Positions 17,724 to 26,769 of a DNA stretch of 38,055 bases are shown piece by piece. The position numbers and the translations under genes were made by a program. The notes beneath the pieces were generated by a model. That model searched no databases. It was not told the origin of the DNA and was given only the letters and a program-made list of their open reading frames with translations. The stretch comes from Verrucomicrobiota bacterium (GTDB taxonomy: Bacteria > Verrucomicrobiota > Verrucomicrobiia > Limisphaerales > JACDHS01). Location: assembly GCA_013820875.1 (NCBI GenBank), contig JACDHS010000040.1:1-38055 (forward strand), written 5' to 3'. Each line of letters starts with the position of its first letter. Position 1 is the stretch's first letter.

Positions 17724-18052
17724 GGGCAGGCCGAATCTATTTCAATGCCTTTGGCTGAACGAGCGGAAAGTTTAAACCAACAGACTCGGGCGGGTCCGAG
17801 GTAGGGCGCGTCACTCCGTGCGCGCCGCCGGTTGGAACGGCGAAGTTGATGGTTTTGCCCTCGCAAACCAATGGCTGAAAATCGGCGACCGGCCGATGGC
17901 TTGGGCTGAGGAATCTGTCCCCAGTCGGACGCAATCCCGTGAAATCCAATGGGCGGAAGAAAGCGATTTCTCTCACTGCACGTTCAGGTGGATACATTCC
18001 TTATTCAGGCGACTGTTCTTGCGGGATACCAGCTTCAACAAAAGGATAAAAA
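17724..18052. repeat. Divergent intergenic region with two hairpins
   Basis: This space separates the fusion gene (minus) from the small membrane protein gene (plus) and should contain both promoters. It also holds two adjacent palindromes: CTCGG/CCGAG (17785-17789 and 17796-17800, loop of six) and GGCGCG/CGCGCC (17805-17810 and 17821-17826, loop of ten). A GC-rich block of this kind between divergent genes may be a dispersed repeat or a regulatory structure. A plus-strand frame through this region (17818-18480) overlaps the better-supported gene at 18053 and is not called. Confidence 0.45.
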
Positions 18053-18328
18053 ATGGAAACCACGGAATCGAACATTTCAACACAGCCATCAACTCGAAAC
18101 TATACAGAGAAAGAGACCGACACCACAATTCAACGACAGGCAGCAAAACTGCCATCGGATGCTTTCATCTATGCAGCGGGTGCATCCATTGCCGTGTCTC
18201 TCACGCTGAAACTGATGCGCCGCGACAAGGATGCAGTGTTTGTCGGGCAATGGGCGCCGACCTTTCTATTGCTTGGGATTTTCAACAAACTCGTCAAGCT
18301 GTTCGGAACGGAGTCGCGCCGCGCCTGA
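18053..18328 (+). CDS. Small two-helix membrane protein, 91 aa
   Basis: A 91-residue protein with a polar N-terminal tail rich in Thr, Glu and Ser (residues 1-33) and two hydrophobic segments (about 37-54, DAFIYAAGASIAVSLTLKLM, and 61-82, AVFVGQWAPTFLLLGIFNKL) joined by a basic turn (MRRDKD). It should sit in the inner membrane with both ends on the same side. The start is supported by AAGGA at 18042-18046, six bases before the ATG. Proteins of this size and layout are common hypotheticals in Verrucomicrobiota and Acidobacteriota; no role is known. It is convergent with the DUF6600 gene, 21 bases apart. Confidence 0.8.
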   Translation: METTESNISTQPSTRNYTEKETDTTIQRQAAKLPSDAFIYAAGASIAVSLTLKLMRRDKDAVFVGQWAPTFLLLGIFNKLVKLFGTESRRA

Positions 18329-18349
18329 GTTGGATTTGGAATAACACCT

Positions 18350-19954
18350 TCAATTCCGGGAGCGTCGCTGCTGTCTCTCCTGTTGCTCCTGGGGAACAGG
18401 GATTTCTTGATTCGGCCCGACCGCGCGCCATGCCTTCAAGGCAGGAGCCGGTTGGGCGGGAGGTGTTGCTGGTGCAGTAGGAACCGCCGGTGAAACCCGG
18501 TGCTGCGAAACGTCTCTTCGTTCAGCATGGCGCCGGTCCGCATAGCCCGGATTCGCGGGCGCCGAGGGAGTCGCCACTTGCACCGGTGCCACGGACGAAA
18601 ATGGTTTCACCGGATTTTCTGTTCTTCCCCGATTCATTGGGACGATCGGATTCATTGGTGGCACAATCGGATTCATCGGACTCGCCACGGGGTTCTGGGT
18701 CATTGGGACGACCGGTGTCATCGGGCTGACTGCTGATTCAGGAGTCGTCCGTGAACTCCTTGAGTAGCTCCCTTGCGGAGCCGGAGTTACAGGTGGGGCA
18801 TGTGTCCTGGGCGCAGCCGGGAGATTAAAAGAGGGTGAAGGCGATCTCGTCCTGGAGTGCGGAGCCAAGACGAACGGTTGCACGGGGGTGAATGCGGTGG
18901 ATCTGCGCGATGCATCACCCTCAAGATCAACGCCTCCTTTGAAAATCGGCACAGGAGTAAGGTGCCTCCCCGTTGCAGCAGAGACGCGGTCAATCGGAAT
19001 GCCCCTGTTCGCGACACTGCGATTTCTACCGGGCGCAAAATCATTCACCACCTTGCAGTGTCTGTAGAAGTCTTTGACCTTGGCCGGGGGCAGGCGGTGC
19101 GACCGAACGTTATGAACGAAAATGTAACGGACATTCACAAATGTGTAAGAGTGTTGCGACAGACCGAAATCGTAATTACTTACCAACGGCTGCTCAACAA
19201 GGTGACGATCCGCCAGGGCGTTTGGCGGCAAAGGAGCCCAGCCCATGTAATCATCGTGATGACGCCATGTGACCCATGACGGCGCCCAGACAGTGTCCGG
19301 AAACCAGACCCAACCGAGCTTCTCCATCTGGAGCCAGCGACCATAATGAAACGCTGCCCAGCCCCATGGATAATCAGATGCCCAATACCACCCATGATCC
19401 GTCCAGGCCCATCGGCCACCATCCACATACGGGCGCCACTCTGAGTTGGTCGCCGCCTCTCTTGGTTGCCATGCCCAACCCCATTCAGGAAGCTGAAACC
19501 AGGTGCCGTAAGGAGCCAGTGCCTGGTAAAATTGTGTCACGGCCGGCTCCGAATCATTAATGGCCGCGGGTGACATCGCTGGTTGATTCGCGAGAGCGGC
19601 GGGCGCGCCCTGGAGCGCAACGGCAACCTGGTTCGTCACAGATGTTTGGCGCAAGGCATGGTCGCGCTGGAGCATCGCGGTCGTCACCTCGGATGGAACC
19701 CCCTCGCTTTGCAGGTAAATGAGATCATCCGCGCTCAGGTCAAAGAGATTGGTCGCGTTCCCGATGAAGCCGAGCAGAACGTCCTGTTCCACACCTGCAT
19801 TCAGCAGCTTGATAATTTCGAGTGTTCCCGGGGAAAGTTGAGAAGGCGTTTCTGCTGCGGGCGCCTCCGCCGCGCCCCGGCTTTCAATCGTTGGCACAGT
19901 CAAAAGCCCACCGAAGACAATGGCCCATAAGAAAAATTTCATCGGCAACTTCAT
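18350..19954 (-). CDS. Exported Trp-rich DUF6600-type protein
   Basis: A 534-residue exported protein. A signal peptide (MKLPMKFFLWAIVFGGLLTVPTIES) is followed by a helical region (about 35-130) and then a block with the spacing typical of DUF6600: WFQLPEWGWAWQP, WRPYVDGGRWAWTDHGWYW, PWGWAAFHYGRWLQ and LGWVWFPDTVWAPSWVTWRHHDDYMGWAPLP (about 145-260). The C-terminal half is a Pro/Ala/Arg-rich low-complexity tail with repeated MNPIVP motifs (about 415-435) and basic patches, ending QERQQRRSRN. Such proteins are probably envelope or surface proteins; function unknown. A purine-rich site (AGGAG) lies about 13 bases before the ATG, rather far. Confidence 0.85.
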   Translation of the reverse strand: MKLPMKFFLWAIVFGGLLTVPTIESRGAAEAPAAETPSQLSPGTLEIIKLLNAGVEQDVLLGFIGNATNLFDLSADDLIYLQSEGVPSEVTTAMLQRDHALRQTSVTNQVAVALQGAPAALANQPAMSPAAINDSEPAVTQFYQALAPYGTWFQLPEWGWAWQPREAATNSEWRPYVDGGRWAWTDHGWYWASDYPWGWAAFHYGRWLQMEKLGWVWFPDTVWAPSWVTWRHHDDYMGWAPLPPNALADRHLVEQPLVSNYDFGLSQHSYTFVNVRYIFVHNVRSHRLPPAKVKDFYRHCKVVNDFAPGRNRSVANRGIPIDRVSAATGRHLTPVPIFKGGVDLEGDASRRSTAFTPVQPFVLAPHSRTRSPSPSFNLPAAPRTHAPPVTPAPQGSYSRSSRTTPESAVSPMTPVVPMTQNPVASPMNPIVPPMNPIVPMNRGRTENPVKPFSSVAPVQVATPSAPANPGYADRRHAERRDVSQHRVSPAVPTAPATPPAQPAPALKAWRAVGPNQEIPVPQEQQERQQRRSRN

Positions 19955-20265
19955 ACGCTCTTACAATCTCCTCTTCATTTGACCCCAGCGAAAGGAGTCT
20001 CATTCAGAAAATGACTGGTGTATAAATCTAAACAACTGCAGTGAACCGCTGATCTTCGCTCATGAAGCGCTAATGGAGAGGCGGTTACGCGAGACAGAGA
20101 GGTTTCTCGCTGTTTTCGGTGGAGTTCACGTTCCTAAAAGCCTTGAGACTCTCCCTCACCCCGCCCGCGCACCGCACAGCGGTCATCGACTCTATAGTTC
20201 TGGTTTCCCTTCTTTCTTTGTCTTTCAACTGCCGGATTTGAATTTAAAATAATTCGTTCAGCTTT
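19955..20265. other. Gene-free region between DUF6600 and macrodomain genes
   Basis: I see no gene. The right part holds the AACCGCT-type motif near 20045 and 20270, related to the repeats near 2450 and 25250, and a small perfect palindrome ACCGC-ACA-GCGGT (20171-20183). The region should contain the promoter of the DUF6600 gene at its left end, but no clear promoter elements could be assigned. Confidence 0.4.
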
Positions 20266-20814
20266 TTAACCGCTAAACCCCGGTAATATGCGTCGGGCCG
20301 CATCGAGATAAATGGAGTATGTGTCATGGCCGTAACAGACGAAATTAATCCTTTCGGGGAGGTCGTGTTGCTCGATGAATTTCAACGTTTCGTTTAGCGC
20401 GATGTCGGCCGCTCTTTCGATGGGAAATCGGTAGAGTCCGGTGCTGATGCAGGGGAATGCGATGGATCGTATACCGCGGCTTTCTGCAAGCACTAGAGAA
20501 TTCCGATAACAGCTTGCGAGCAATGCATCTTCATTGCTGCGGCCACCGTGCCATATGGGGCCGACAGCGTGGATAACCCATTTGGCTGGAAGATTGTAAC
20601 CAGCAGTTATTTTGGCCTGACCGGTTGGGCAACCATTGAGTTTCCTGCACTCTTCCAGCAGTTCTGGGCCTGCTGCCTGGTGGATCGCCCCATCAACACC
20701 TCCTCCGCCCAGTAGTCTTTCGTTGGCTGCATTTACAATTGCATCCACCTTTTGCCGGACGATGTTTCCTTCCTGTATTTCTATTCGCTGATGTAACGTT
20801 TCTAAAGTGGGCAT
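20266..20814 (-). CDS. Macrodomain ADP-ribose-processing hydrolase
   Basis: A 182-residue single-domain macro protein close to the YmdB/MacroD type, which removes O-acetyl groups from O-acetyl-ADP-ribose or ADP-ribose from proteins. Diagnostic features: [34 protein letters not shown] at the N-terminus (the Asn of NAAN and the glycine loop bind ADP-ribose), [29 protein letters not shown] and the closing strand [15 protein letters not shown] set the start at the ATG at 20814, just before the conserved domain; an upstream TTG at 20850 is possible but would extend into the terminator of the preceding gene. No ADP-ribosyltransferase or antitoxin gene is adjacent, so it is a housekeeping-type gene by inference. 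Confidence 0.93.
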   Translation of the reverse strand: MPTLETLHQRIEIQEGNIVRQKVDAIVNAANERLLGGGGVDGAIHQAAGPELLEECRKLNGCPTGQAKITAGYNLPAKWVIHAVGPIWHGGRSNEDALLASCYRNSLVLAESRGIRSIAFPCISTGLYRFPIERAADIALNETLKFIEQHDLPERINFVCYGHDTYSIYLDAARRILPGFSG

Positions 20815-20856
20815 TTCTTGCAATAACGGCTTGGTTGTTGGTTGTGTCAAAAAGCA

Positions 20857-20882
20857 AAAGCTCGCTCCGAAGAGCGAGCTTT
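20857..20882 (-). terminator. Intrinsic terminator with UUCG tetraloop
   Basis: On the minus strand, an 11-bp perfect stem (AAAGCTCGCTC/GAGCGAGCTTT) closes a TTCG tetraloop with a C-G pair and is followed by TGCTTTTTG. This is a textbook rho-independent terminator placed 20 bases after the stop codon of the large glycosidase-like gene. It separates that transcript from the macrodomain gene downstream. It is the clearest terminator in the window. Confidence 0.93.
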
Positions 20883-20901
20883 CGTTGTGAGTGATTACTG
20901 A

Positions 20902-23900
20902 TTAGTTGCTCGTCCGGTTGTCATGCGGAGCAATGATTTGGATGTCTCGTGTCGAGCTGTTACCAGAGGCATCAACACTCTCAACCGTCACAGTGTAGAT
21001 GCGGTCCGATTTGCTGCCTTCACGTTCCGCACGAAGGTTGCATGTCATATCTCCAGTGATTACCCAATCATTGACGGTGTTACCATCTCCGGTGCCGTTA
21101 TCCGGCTGGTTTGATGTGATTGCGATGATGCGCGTTGCTGGCGCGGGATCGCACGAGTCGGAAACCACTGCCGTCAATGTCACAGGGAGAAGTTTGTGAT
21201 TCACTGGCGTCAGGTAGTAAATATCCGAGATCAGACTGCTGATGTCCGGGGCGGTTGTGTCAGCTACCTCCACAGTGGTTTCAACGGAATCAATCCCGCC
21301 GAATCCATCATCCACCGTGAGCGTGATTACATGCGTGCCGCGAGCGAGCGTTACCGAAGGGGACACACCGCTGGCAGTTCCGAAGGAGCCGGTCCACCTG
21401 TAGGTCAACGCATCGTTGTCAGCATCGGAAGAACCGCTGCCATCCAGCACGACTGCAGCTTCACAATTCGCGTCTGTGGATGCGTCGTTCACAACGGCAT
21501 GGGCGATCGGTTTTGTATTTGGTGTGGTGACGGTTGCTGCTGGTGAATCAGCGGATCCTGCAAAGTTCGACATGCGAACTACATAAGAATAGCTGGTGTG
21601 AGCGCTTGCCGTTTCATCCACATAGCTGGTGGCGTTTGCTCCCAGCGTCGCGATTTCGATGGAGCCTTCTCCTGAGTCACGAAGAACGCTGACAGCCTCT
21701 TCGTTGGACGCATTATCCGTCCAGGTTACAATGACGCGTGTTGCGCTCAATGCCGTGGCAAACACCTGGCTCGCTGCCGCTGGCAGGGCAGCCAAAGTGG
21801 TCGCGCTGGCAACATTGGAGTTATCCGAAGGGCCACCTGCATTTTGGGCGCGGACTTGATAGAAGTAGGTCGTTACAGGACTCAGGCCTATATCCGAGTG
21901 GCTGATGTCTCTGGCTGGAACAGTCGCAACGTCTTCAAATGGACCTGCAGCGGAACTGCTGCGCGAAACGACAAACACCATTTCAGGACCACCTTCATTG
22001 TCGGCCCAGGCCAGGTCGATTTGCGAGAAGCTGCTGGCTGTCGCCGTTAATCCAGACGGCGCACTGGGAGCCAACGGCAGAGTCGTGGCGCTGGCTTCAC
22101 TTGAATTGTTCGATGGTCCTCCAATTCCGACAGAGCGAACGACATAGAAGTAGGTATTATCTGCGCTCACCGAGGTGTCGCTGTAGGAGGCAACACCCGC
22201 TGGGAGGGTTGCAAGATCATTGTAAGGACCGCCTTCAACCTGCGAACGACCGACAACAAAGTGCGAACCACTCGAACTGGTGTCCCATGACAGGTCAACC
22301 TGCGTGGCGCTGACTACCGTTGCAATCAATTCAGACGGAGTGGCAGGAGGCGCTGGTGGCGGAACGTAGGCGAGGCGAATGCCATCCACCATGACAACCC
22401 CGTTTGTAGGGGTCGCAAAACCATCTGTAATCCGTATGGAAGCGGGGCTTCCAGCAGTGAAACCGAAGGTGCCGATCAAGCTCCATTTCGCGCCGTTAAT
22501 CTGCTGATTAACCAGCACTGTTTGTGTCCCGAGCGCGTGAGTGATGATATGTGGAGCATTCAAAGCGCGATTGCTTCCCTGCACATGCCACTCATAGACC
22601 TGGTATTCTCCGGAAACCGGGATCGACAGAGTATATGTAGCAAAATTAGCGCCCGTGCCACGGCTGCGGAAACGATAATCGGGACCGAATCTACCTGCGG
22701 CGGTTCCTGTGCTCCATGTGCCTGTGAACGCTGCCGCGGGGTTATCCATGATAATGTCTTCCACCTGTTGATCGGGAAGATACGTGAACCGGATGGCGTC
22801 GGCCATTGCCACACGGCCTGCTGTGGTGTCGCCAAAAGCGTCCGTGACCTTTACATTCCCGCCTGCGCCAGCCTGGAAATAAGAGGTGCCAATATAATTC
22901 CATTTGCCGCCGTTGATCTGCTGATTTACAAAGTAGGTCTGCGTTCCTGCAAGAGAAGTGACGACTACTGGCACGTTCGTGGCGCGATTGGCCCCTGCCG
23001 GATGCCATGCGAACACCTGGTAATTGCCCGAGACAGCAAATTGCGGTGTGAATTGCAGATAAGCTGCGCCGGTGCCTCTGCCTTTAAAACGGTAGTCGGC
23101 ATCATATTTTTCAGTGCCAAATGCTCCAGCGCTCCAGGTGCCAACCACAGTGGCGTCAACGTTATCTATGATGAGGTCTGACTGGGCCGGAGGCGTGCTG
23201 AATTGTTGATTGGCTGAAGAGGCTTCGTTGCCAGCGGCATCGCGGGAAATCACGCGGAATTGATAGGTAGTCGCCGGGCTTAAGTCGTTCAACGCGATCG
23301 TATGATTGGCCACTCGTGTCGTGTCCGTGATGGTTTCGCCGTAGGTAGAGGTGGCGCCATACTCAACGGTGCTGTCGGATAATTCATCGGTGCTCCATGC
23401 GATGACACACGCGTTGGAAGTTACCGAAACCAGCCGAAGGGCGGAAATGACTGGTGGCGTGTTGTCGGGAATGAATGGCATGTCAATCGTGAGATCGACG
23501 TTGTGAATGCCACCAGCGATCACCATGACGCTCGATGGGGAACTGGCAGCACCGCCGGAAGCGGCTGAAACCGTGTAGGTTCCTGGTTCCACTTCGAAGA
23601 AAGCAAACTTCCCGTGAGCTTCAGATTTTTGAGTGCGATTCGCTCCGCCGCTCACGGTTACAGTTGCATTGTAGATCGGTTCGCCATTGTCCTGGCGCGC
23701 TACAGTTCCTTTGACTAAACCTTTCGTCGGATTGGCCAGCCAGGGAAGAGCAGGGGCGGCTTCCCAGGTAGGTTGATAATTGTCACGGATATAACCGAGT
23801 GTTTCAGCCTGGTTCACAGTGCCAGCATTCGGGGTGCGATAGCTGAACAGGGCCGAACCGAGAAACGGTTTGGCCCGGACATATTCCAGTTGCGTTAAGG

Positions 23901-24882
23901 TGTTTTCCTTTGTGTTCAGATAAGAACCCAGGCCGACATAAGCACGACGAACCCCTTGATTGTTGAAAACATCATTCACGCGAGTGGTGAAAATGCTGTT
24001 GTCAGTCGAATAAACCATCGGGAAAGATATATCGACGATACCTTCGTTATTCCATGCTGCCCAATCCTGGAAACGCGCGTTCAACGCGTCCGTGCGGCTG
24101 CCGAAGACGGAAGCTGAGAGCATCAAGGACGGCTTGATCTCAAGCAGCTCAGAATTGATCCCGCGCAAGAAGTCGGTGACCTGACGGCGGCGCCAGTTCG
24201 AGAATTGCGAATTGGAAGCAGCAGGTTGTCCGGTGAGTCCGAACTCCGCGTTGTAGCGGGCGATCGCGACATCATTGTAGCCGGAATCCTGTTGCGGATA
24301 GCGAATGTAATCCCAATGAAATCCATCAATGTCATACCGGCTGACAATATCTCTCGCCATCTTGTAATTCCAGGCCATGGCATTTGGATTGCCGGGATCC
24401 AGGTAATAACCTTCCGCAAACTGTGTGGAACCGCCGGAAGTCTTGCTCAGATATTCCGGATGGACATTATAAACGTGTTCGGCTTGAGGCGGGCTTTTTG
24501 TTGTATCGCTCCAGATCAGGAAGGCCGGCGCCCAGACATGCACTTCAATTCGTGGTGAACCGTTATTACATGCATTGATGATTTCCTGCAGCGCATCGTA
24601 GTTCGCTGCCAGGGCAGTGGTGCGAGGTTCCAGGTTGGGCGCCTGCGGAATGTAAAAAGCGTCACCGCGCCGGCGCATCTGCACAATGACAGCATTAAAG
24701 TTATAAGTTCGACAGTCAGCGACCAATTGCGATACCTGGCTGGAACTCAAAAAGCCGTTTCCAAAGGCATCTACCCATAAAGCTCGCATTTCATCAGCTC
24801 GAGCCACACTGCTGAATATTTCCGCTGCAGCCACAAAGGAAGCCACGGCAGCGGACCATTTAAGGAAGGATGGTTTTTTCAT
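20902..24882 (-). CDS. Secreted multidomain GHL10 glycosidase-like protein
   Basis: A 1326-residue exported protein. Signal peptide: residues 1-29 (ends SSVARA). Residues 31-370 are a family 10 glycosyl-hydrolase-like (GHL10/DUF187) barrel: MRALWVDAFGNGF, FNAVIVQMRRRGDAFY, VHVWAPAFLIW and the hallmark DGFHWDYIRYP (185-196). Then come, by reading: a carboxypeptidase-regulatory-like domain (388-468), a fibronectin type III domain (475-563), two golvesin C-terminal-like domains (about 570-700 and 708-840, each with DYRF(K/R)(G/S)RGTGA and QQINGxKW), three fibronectin domains (850-1115), and a PKD-like domain (1118-1205) with ADNDALTYRWTGSFG. The protein probably binds and acts on polysaccharide outside the cell. 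The family activity is poorly defined. It is transcribed alone and ends at a strong terminator. Confidence 0.93.
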   Translation of the reverse strand: MKKPSFLKWSAAVASFVAAAEIFSSVARADEMRALWVDAFGNGFLSSSQVSQLVADCRTYNFNAVIVQMRRRGDAFYIPQAPNLEPRTTALAANYDALQEIINACNNGSPRIEVHVWAPAFLIWSDTTKSPPQAEHVYNVHPEYLSKTSGGSTQFAEGYYLDPGNPNAMAWNYKMARDIVSRYDIDGFHWDYIRYPQQDSGYNDVAIARYNAEFGLTGQPAASNSQFSNWRRRQVTDFLRGINSELLEIKPSLMLSASVFGSRTDALNARFQDWAAWNNEGIVDISFPMVYSTDNSIFTTRVNDVFNNQGVRRAYVGLGSYLNTKENTLTQLEYVRAKPFLGSALFSYRTPNAGTVNQAETLGYIRDNYQPTWEAAPALPWLANPTKGLVKGTVARQDNGEPIYNATVTVSGGANRTQKSEAHGKFAFFEVEPGTYTVSAASGGAASSPSSVMVIAGGIHNVDLTIDMPFIPDNTPPVISALRLVSVTSNACVIAWSTDELSDSTVEYGATSTYGETITDTTRVANHTIALNDLSPATTYQFRVISRDAAGNEASSANQQFSTPPAQSDLIIDNVDATVVGTWSAGAFGTEKYDADYRFKGRGTGAAYLQFTPQFAVSGNYQVFAWHPAGANRATNVPVVVTSLAGTQTYFVNQQINGGKWNYIGTSYFQAGAGGNVKVTDAFGDTTAGRVAMADAIRFTYLPDQQVEDIIMDNPAAAFTGTWSTGTAAGRFGPDYRFRSRGTGANFATYTLSIPVSGEYQVYEWHVQGSNRALNAPHIITHALGTQTVLVNQQINGAKWSLIGTFGFTAGSPASIRITDGFATPTNGVVMVDGIRLAYVPPPAPPATPSELIATVVSATQVDLSWDTSSSGSHFVVGRSQVEGGPYNDLATLPAGVASYSDTSVSADNTYFYVVRSVGIGGPSNNSSEASATTLPLAPSAPSGLTATASSFSQIDLAWADNEGGPEMVFVVSRSSSAAGPFEDVATVPARDISHSDIGLSPVTTYFYQVRAQNAGGPSDNSNVASATTLAALPAAASQVFATALSATRVIVTWTDNASNEEAVSVLRDSGEGSIEIATLGANATSYVDETASAHTSYSYVVRMSNFAGSADSPAATVTTPNTKPIAHAVVNDASTDANCEAAVVLDGSGSSDADNDALTYRWTGSFGTASGVSPSVTLARGTHVITLTVDDGFGGIDSVETTVEVADTTAPDISSLISDIYYLTPVNHKLLPVTLTAVVSDSCDPAPATRIIAITSNQPDNGTGDGNTVNDWVITGDMTCNLRAEREGSKSDRIYTVTVESVDASGNSSTRDIQIIAPHDNRTSN

Positions 24883-25347
24883 TTATCCGTTATTTTAGTT
24901 TACTAACAAGAGACGAAATGTTCCGGAAGCATAGGGCGTGCCTGATGAGAATACGGAACAGCAGGCCTTGAAAATAGCGTAGCAGACCCCGATAGAACCC
25001 CCGTAAAAGCCGGGTAAAAAGTCTAGGGGGCTCAGTGCTCTTGGTTTCCCAAATTTAGGAAAAGCAAGAGGCGCTTATTCGCAAGTATGACAGTTGAACG
25101 GATGCTGTCTTTCCTGCTGCCCTGAAACCTGCCATTCCCTTTCAGGGCCGCCTCAAAAAAGGACATTTGAGCGAAAAGGTTGGACTGACTGACCACCGAA
25201 TTGATCACCTTCAATATACACAATCTCATTCTAAAATTGGGCAGTTATTTAACCGCTAATCTGCGCAAACGAATGCTAAACTTCGGGGCGCTTTTCATTT
25301 TTATGTATTGTCGTTTACGACGAAGGGTAAATCGCAAATGATGAATC
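24883..25347. other. Divergent promoter region, 465 bases
   Basis: Separates the GHL10 gene (minus) and the ceramidase-like gene (plus). No protein is supported; a 65-codon minus frame at 25032-25229 has no family resemblance. In the GHL10 leader (24967-25033) several complementary G/C blocks occur: CCCCG, CCCCC, GCCGGG and GGGGG, interspersed with A-rich stretches. They could fold into a leader structure. I cannot match them to a known riboswitch. An AACCGCTAATCT repeat motif is at 25250. Confidence 0.45.
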
Positions 25348-26769
25348 ATGGCTCTGACCCGGTGTATTATTTTGGCCTGTCTTGTAGTGTTCGTCCTCCT
25401 GCTGCAAGGGAATGTTCATGCCGATACCAACATTGCTTCCGCCGGATGGGCTGAGGTGGAAATCACTCCTCCGCTGGGGATTGCACTGGGCGGACGCGGC
25501 GGCAATTACACTTTGGCCAGCCACGTTATCGATCCGTTGCACGCCCAGGTTCTTTATCTCAAGGATGGCAAAGGAACCGGGTTTGTCCTTGTCTCAATGG
25601 ATTTGATTGGCCTGCCACACAGTTTGAGCGATCAACTCCGGCAATCACTGGTCCATGAGCTTGGGGTGAATTGGAATCTCGTTCTGCTGAATTTTTCCCA
25701 CACGCACAGCGGACCGAATATGCTTCGCGAGCTTATGGCGGGAGTGGGGCCAGCTCCAGAGGTCGAGGTGCATTATTTTGAATTTTTGCGAGAGAAAGTT
25801 CTCTCGGCGGCTCGTGTTGCCAAAAAGAATCTTGTTCCTGTTTCGAAAGTTGAGATTTTCGAAGGCCATTCCCATGTGGCAATCAACCGGCGTGGCAGAA
25901 ATAAACAAGGGAACATCAGCATCCTTCCCAACCCCAGGGGGCCAATCGATGACAAACTTTGGATCATGCGCATTTCGCCGGTTGGAAACAGACCCGAGGC
26001 ACTTGTCTTTTCGTATGCGTGCCATCCTGTTATTGTTTACGGCTACGCTTTCGCTGCAATCTCCGCCGATTTCCCCGGTATCGCGCGAAAGATCATTCGC
26101 GAGAAAAATGCGAAGATTGGTCATGTTCAGTTTGTGCAGGGGCTCGCGGGTAATGTGCGTCCACGCGCCGTGGCTGACCTGGAACAGATGACCTTTCGCG
26201 GTGCCAGCCCGGAGAAGCTGACCCAGGCTGGGACGGACCTTGCAAACGACGTTCTCGCTGCACTAACGAACAAGTGCGACGTGCTGAAACTGGATTTTGC
26301 CGGTGCGAGTGATCGTCCTTTCATGGCCCGCGGGAATCCGCCGTCACGGGAGGTTTACGAGAAGATGAAAGCTGACGAGAAGAATCCCAACACCCGTTCG
26401 GTCGGGGAATTCTGGTTGAAACGATATGATTCAGGGGAAGGTTTTGCGAAAGGGGAAGCATGGCCGGTTGGCTTGGTGCGCCTCGATCAAAACCATTTCA
26501 TCGCCTATCTCGCGGGTGAACCGGTGGTGGAATGGCGCGGCAAAATTACCGACTGGCTCGCGCCGCGAAAAATTGTGACGTTCGGCTACAGCCAGGAGGC
26601 AAGCACCTATCTGCCGACCGAAGAACTGTTGGCCGAAGGCGGTTATGAAGTGTTGGAATCCAACCGGGCGCGAATGAGTTCACCCGCTCCGTTTGCCTCC
26701 GGGATCCATGAATCGATGCGGCAGAGTTTTTTGCGGCAATTGGCGTTTATCGAAGCGCCGGTGGAGTAA
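25348..26769 (+). CDS. Exported neutral/alkaline ceramidase-family protein
   Basis: A 473-residue exported protein with the N-terminal catalytic domain of the neutral/alkaline (non-lysosomal) ceramidase family. A signal peptide (residues 1-25, ending VHAD) precedes AGWAEVEITPPLGIALGGRGG, the usual opening. It continues with VLVSMDLIGLP, NWNLVLLNFSHTHSGPNM (zinc-site and nucleophile region), SHVAINRR, FSYACHPVIVYG, SADFPGIARKII and FVQGLAGNVRPR. Full ceramidases are around 650-760 residues and carry an extra C-terminal immunoglobulin-like domain that is absent here. Known members hydrolyse the amide of ceramide, but short bacterial homologues in this phylum may act on other amides. It overlaps the DUF1080 gene by 23 bases at the 3' ends. 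Confidence 0.88.
   Translation: MALTRCIILACLVVFVLLLQGNVHADTNIASAGWAEVEITPPLGIALGGRGGNYTLASHVIDPLHAQVLYLKDGKGTGFVLVSMDLIGLPHSLSDQLRQSLVHELGVNWNLVLLNFSHTHSGPNMLRELMAGVGPAPEVEVHYFEFLREKVLSAARVAKKNLVPVSKVEIFEGHSHVAINRRGRNKQGNISILPNPRGPIDDKLWIMRISPVGNRPEALVFSYACHPVIVYGYAFAAISADFPGIARKIIREKNAKIGHVQFVQGLAGNVRPRAVADLEQMTFRGASPEKLTQAGTDLANDVLAALTNKCDVLKLDFAGASDRPFMARGNPPSREVYEKMKADEKNPNTRSVGEFWLKRYDSGEGFAKGEAWPVGLVRLDQNHFIAYLAGEPVVEWRGKITDWLAPRKIVTFGYSQEASTYLPTEELLAEGGYEVLESNRARMSSPAPFASGIHESMRQSFLRQLAFIEAPVE

Noticed and set aside
17818-18480. Plus-strand frame of 220 codons
   Set aside because: Overlaps the 91-aa membrane protein, which has a ribosome binding site and two membrane segments; the long frame lacks any recognisable feature.
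25032-25229. Minus-strand frame of 65 codons in the divergent region
   Set aside because: No ribosome binding site, no family, and composition unlike genes in the window.
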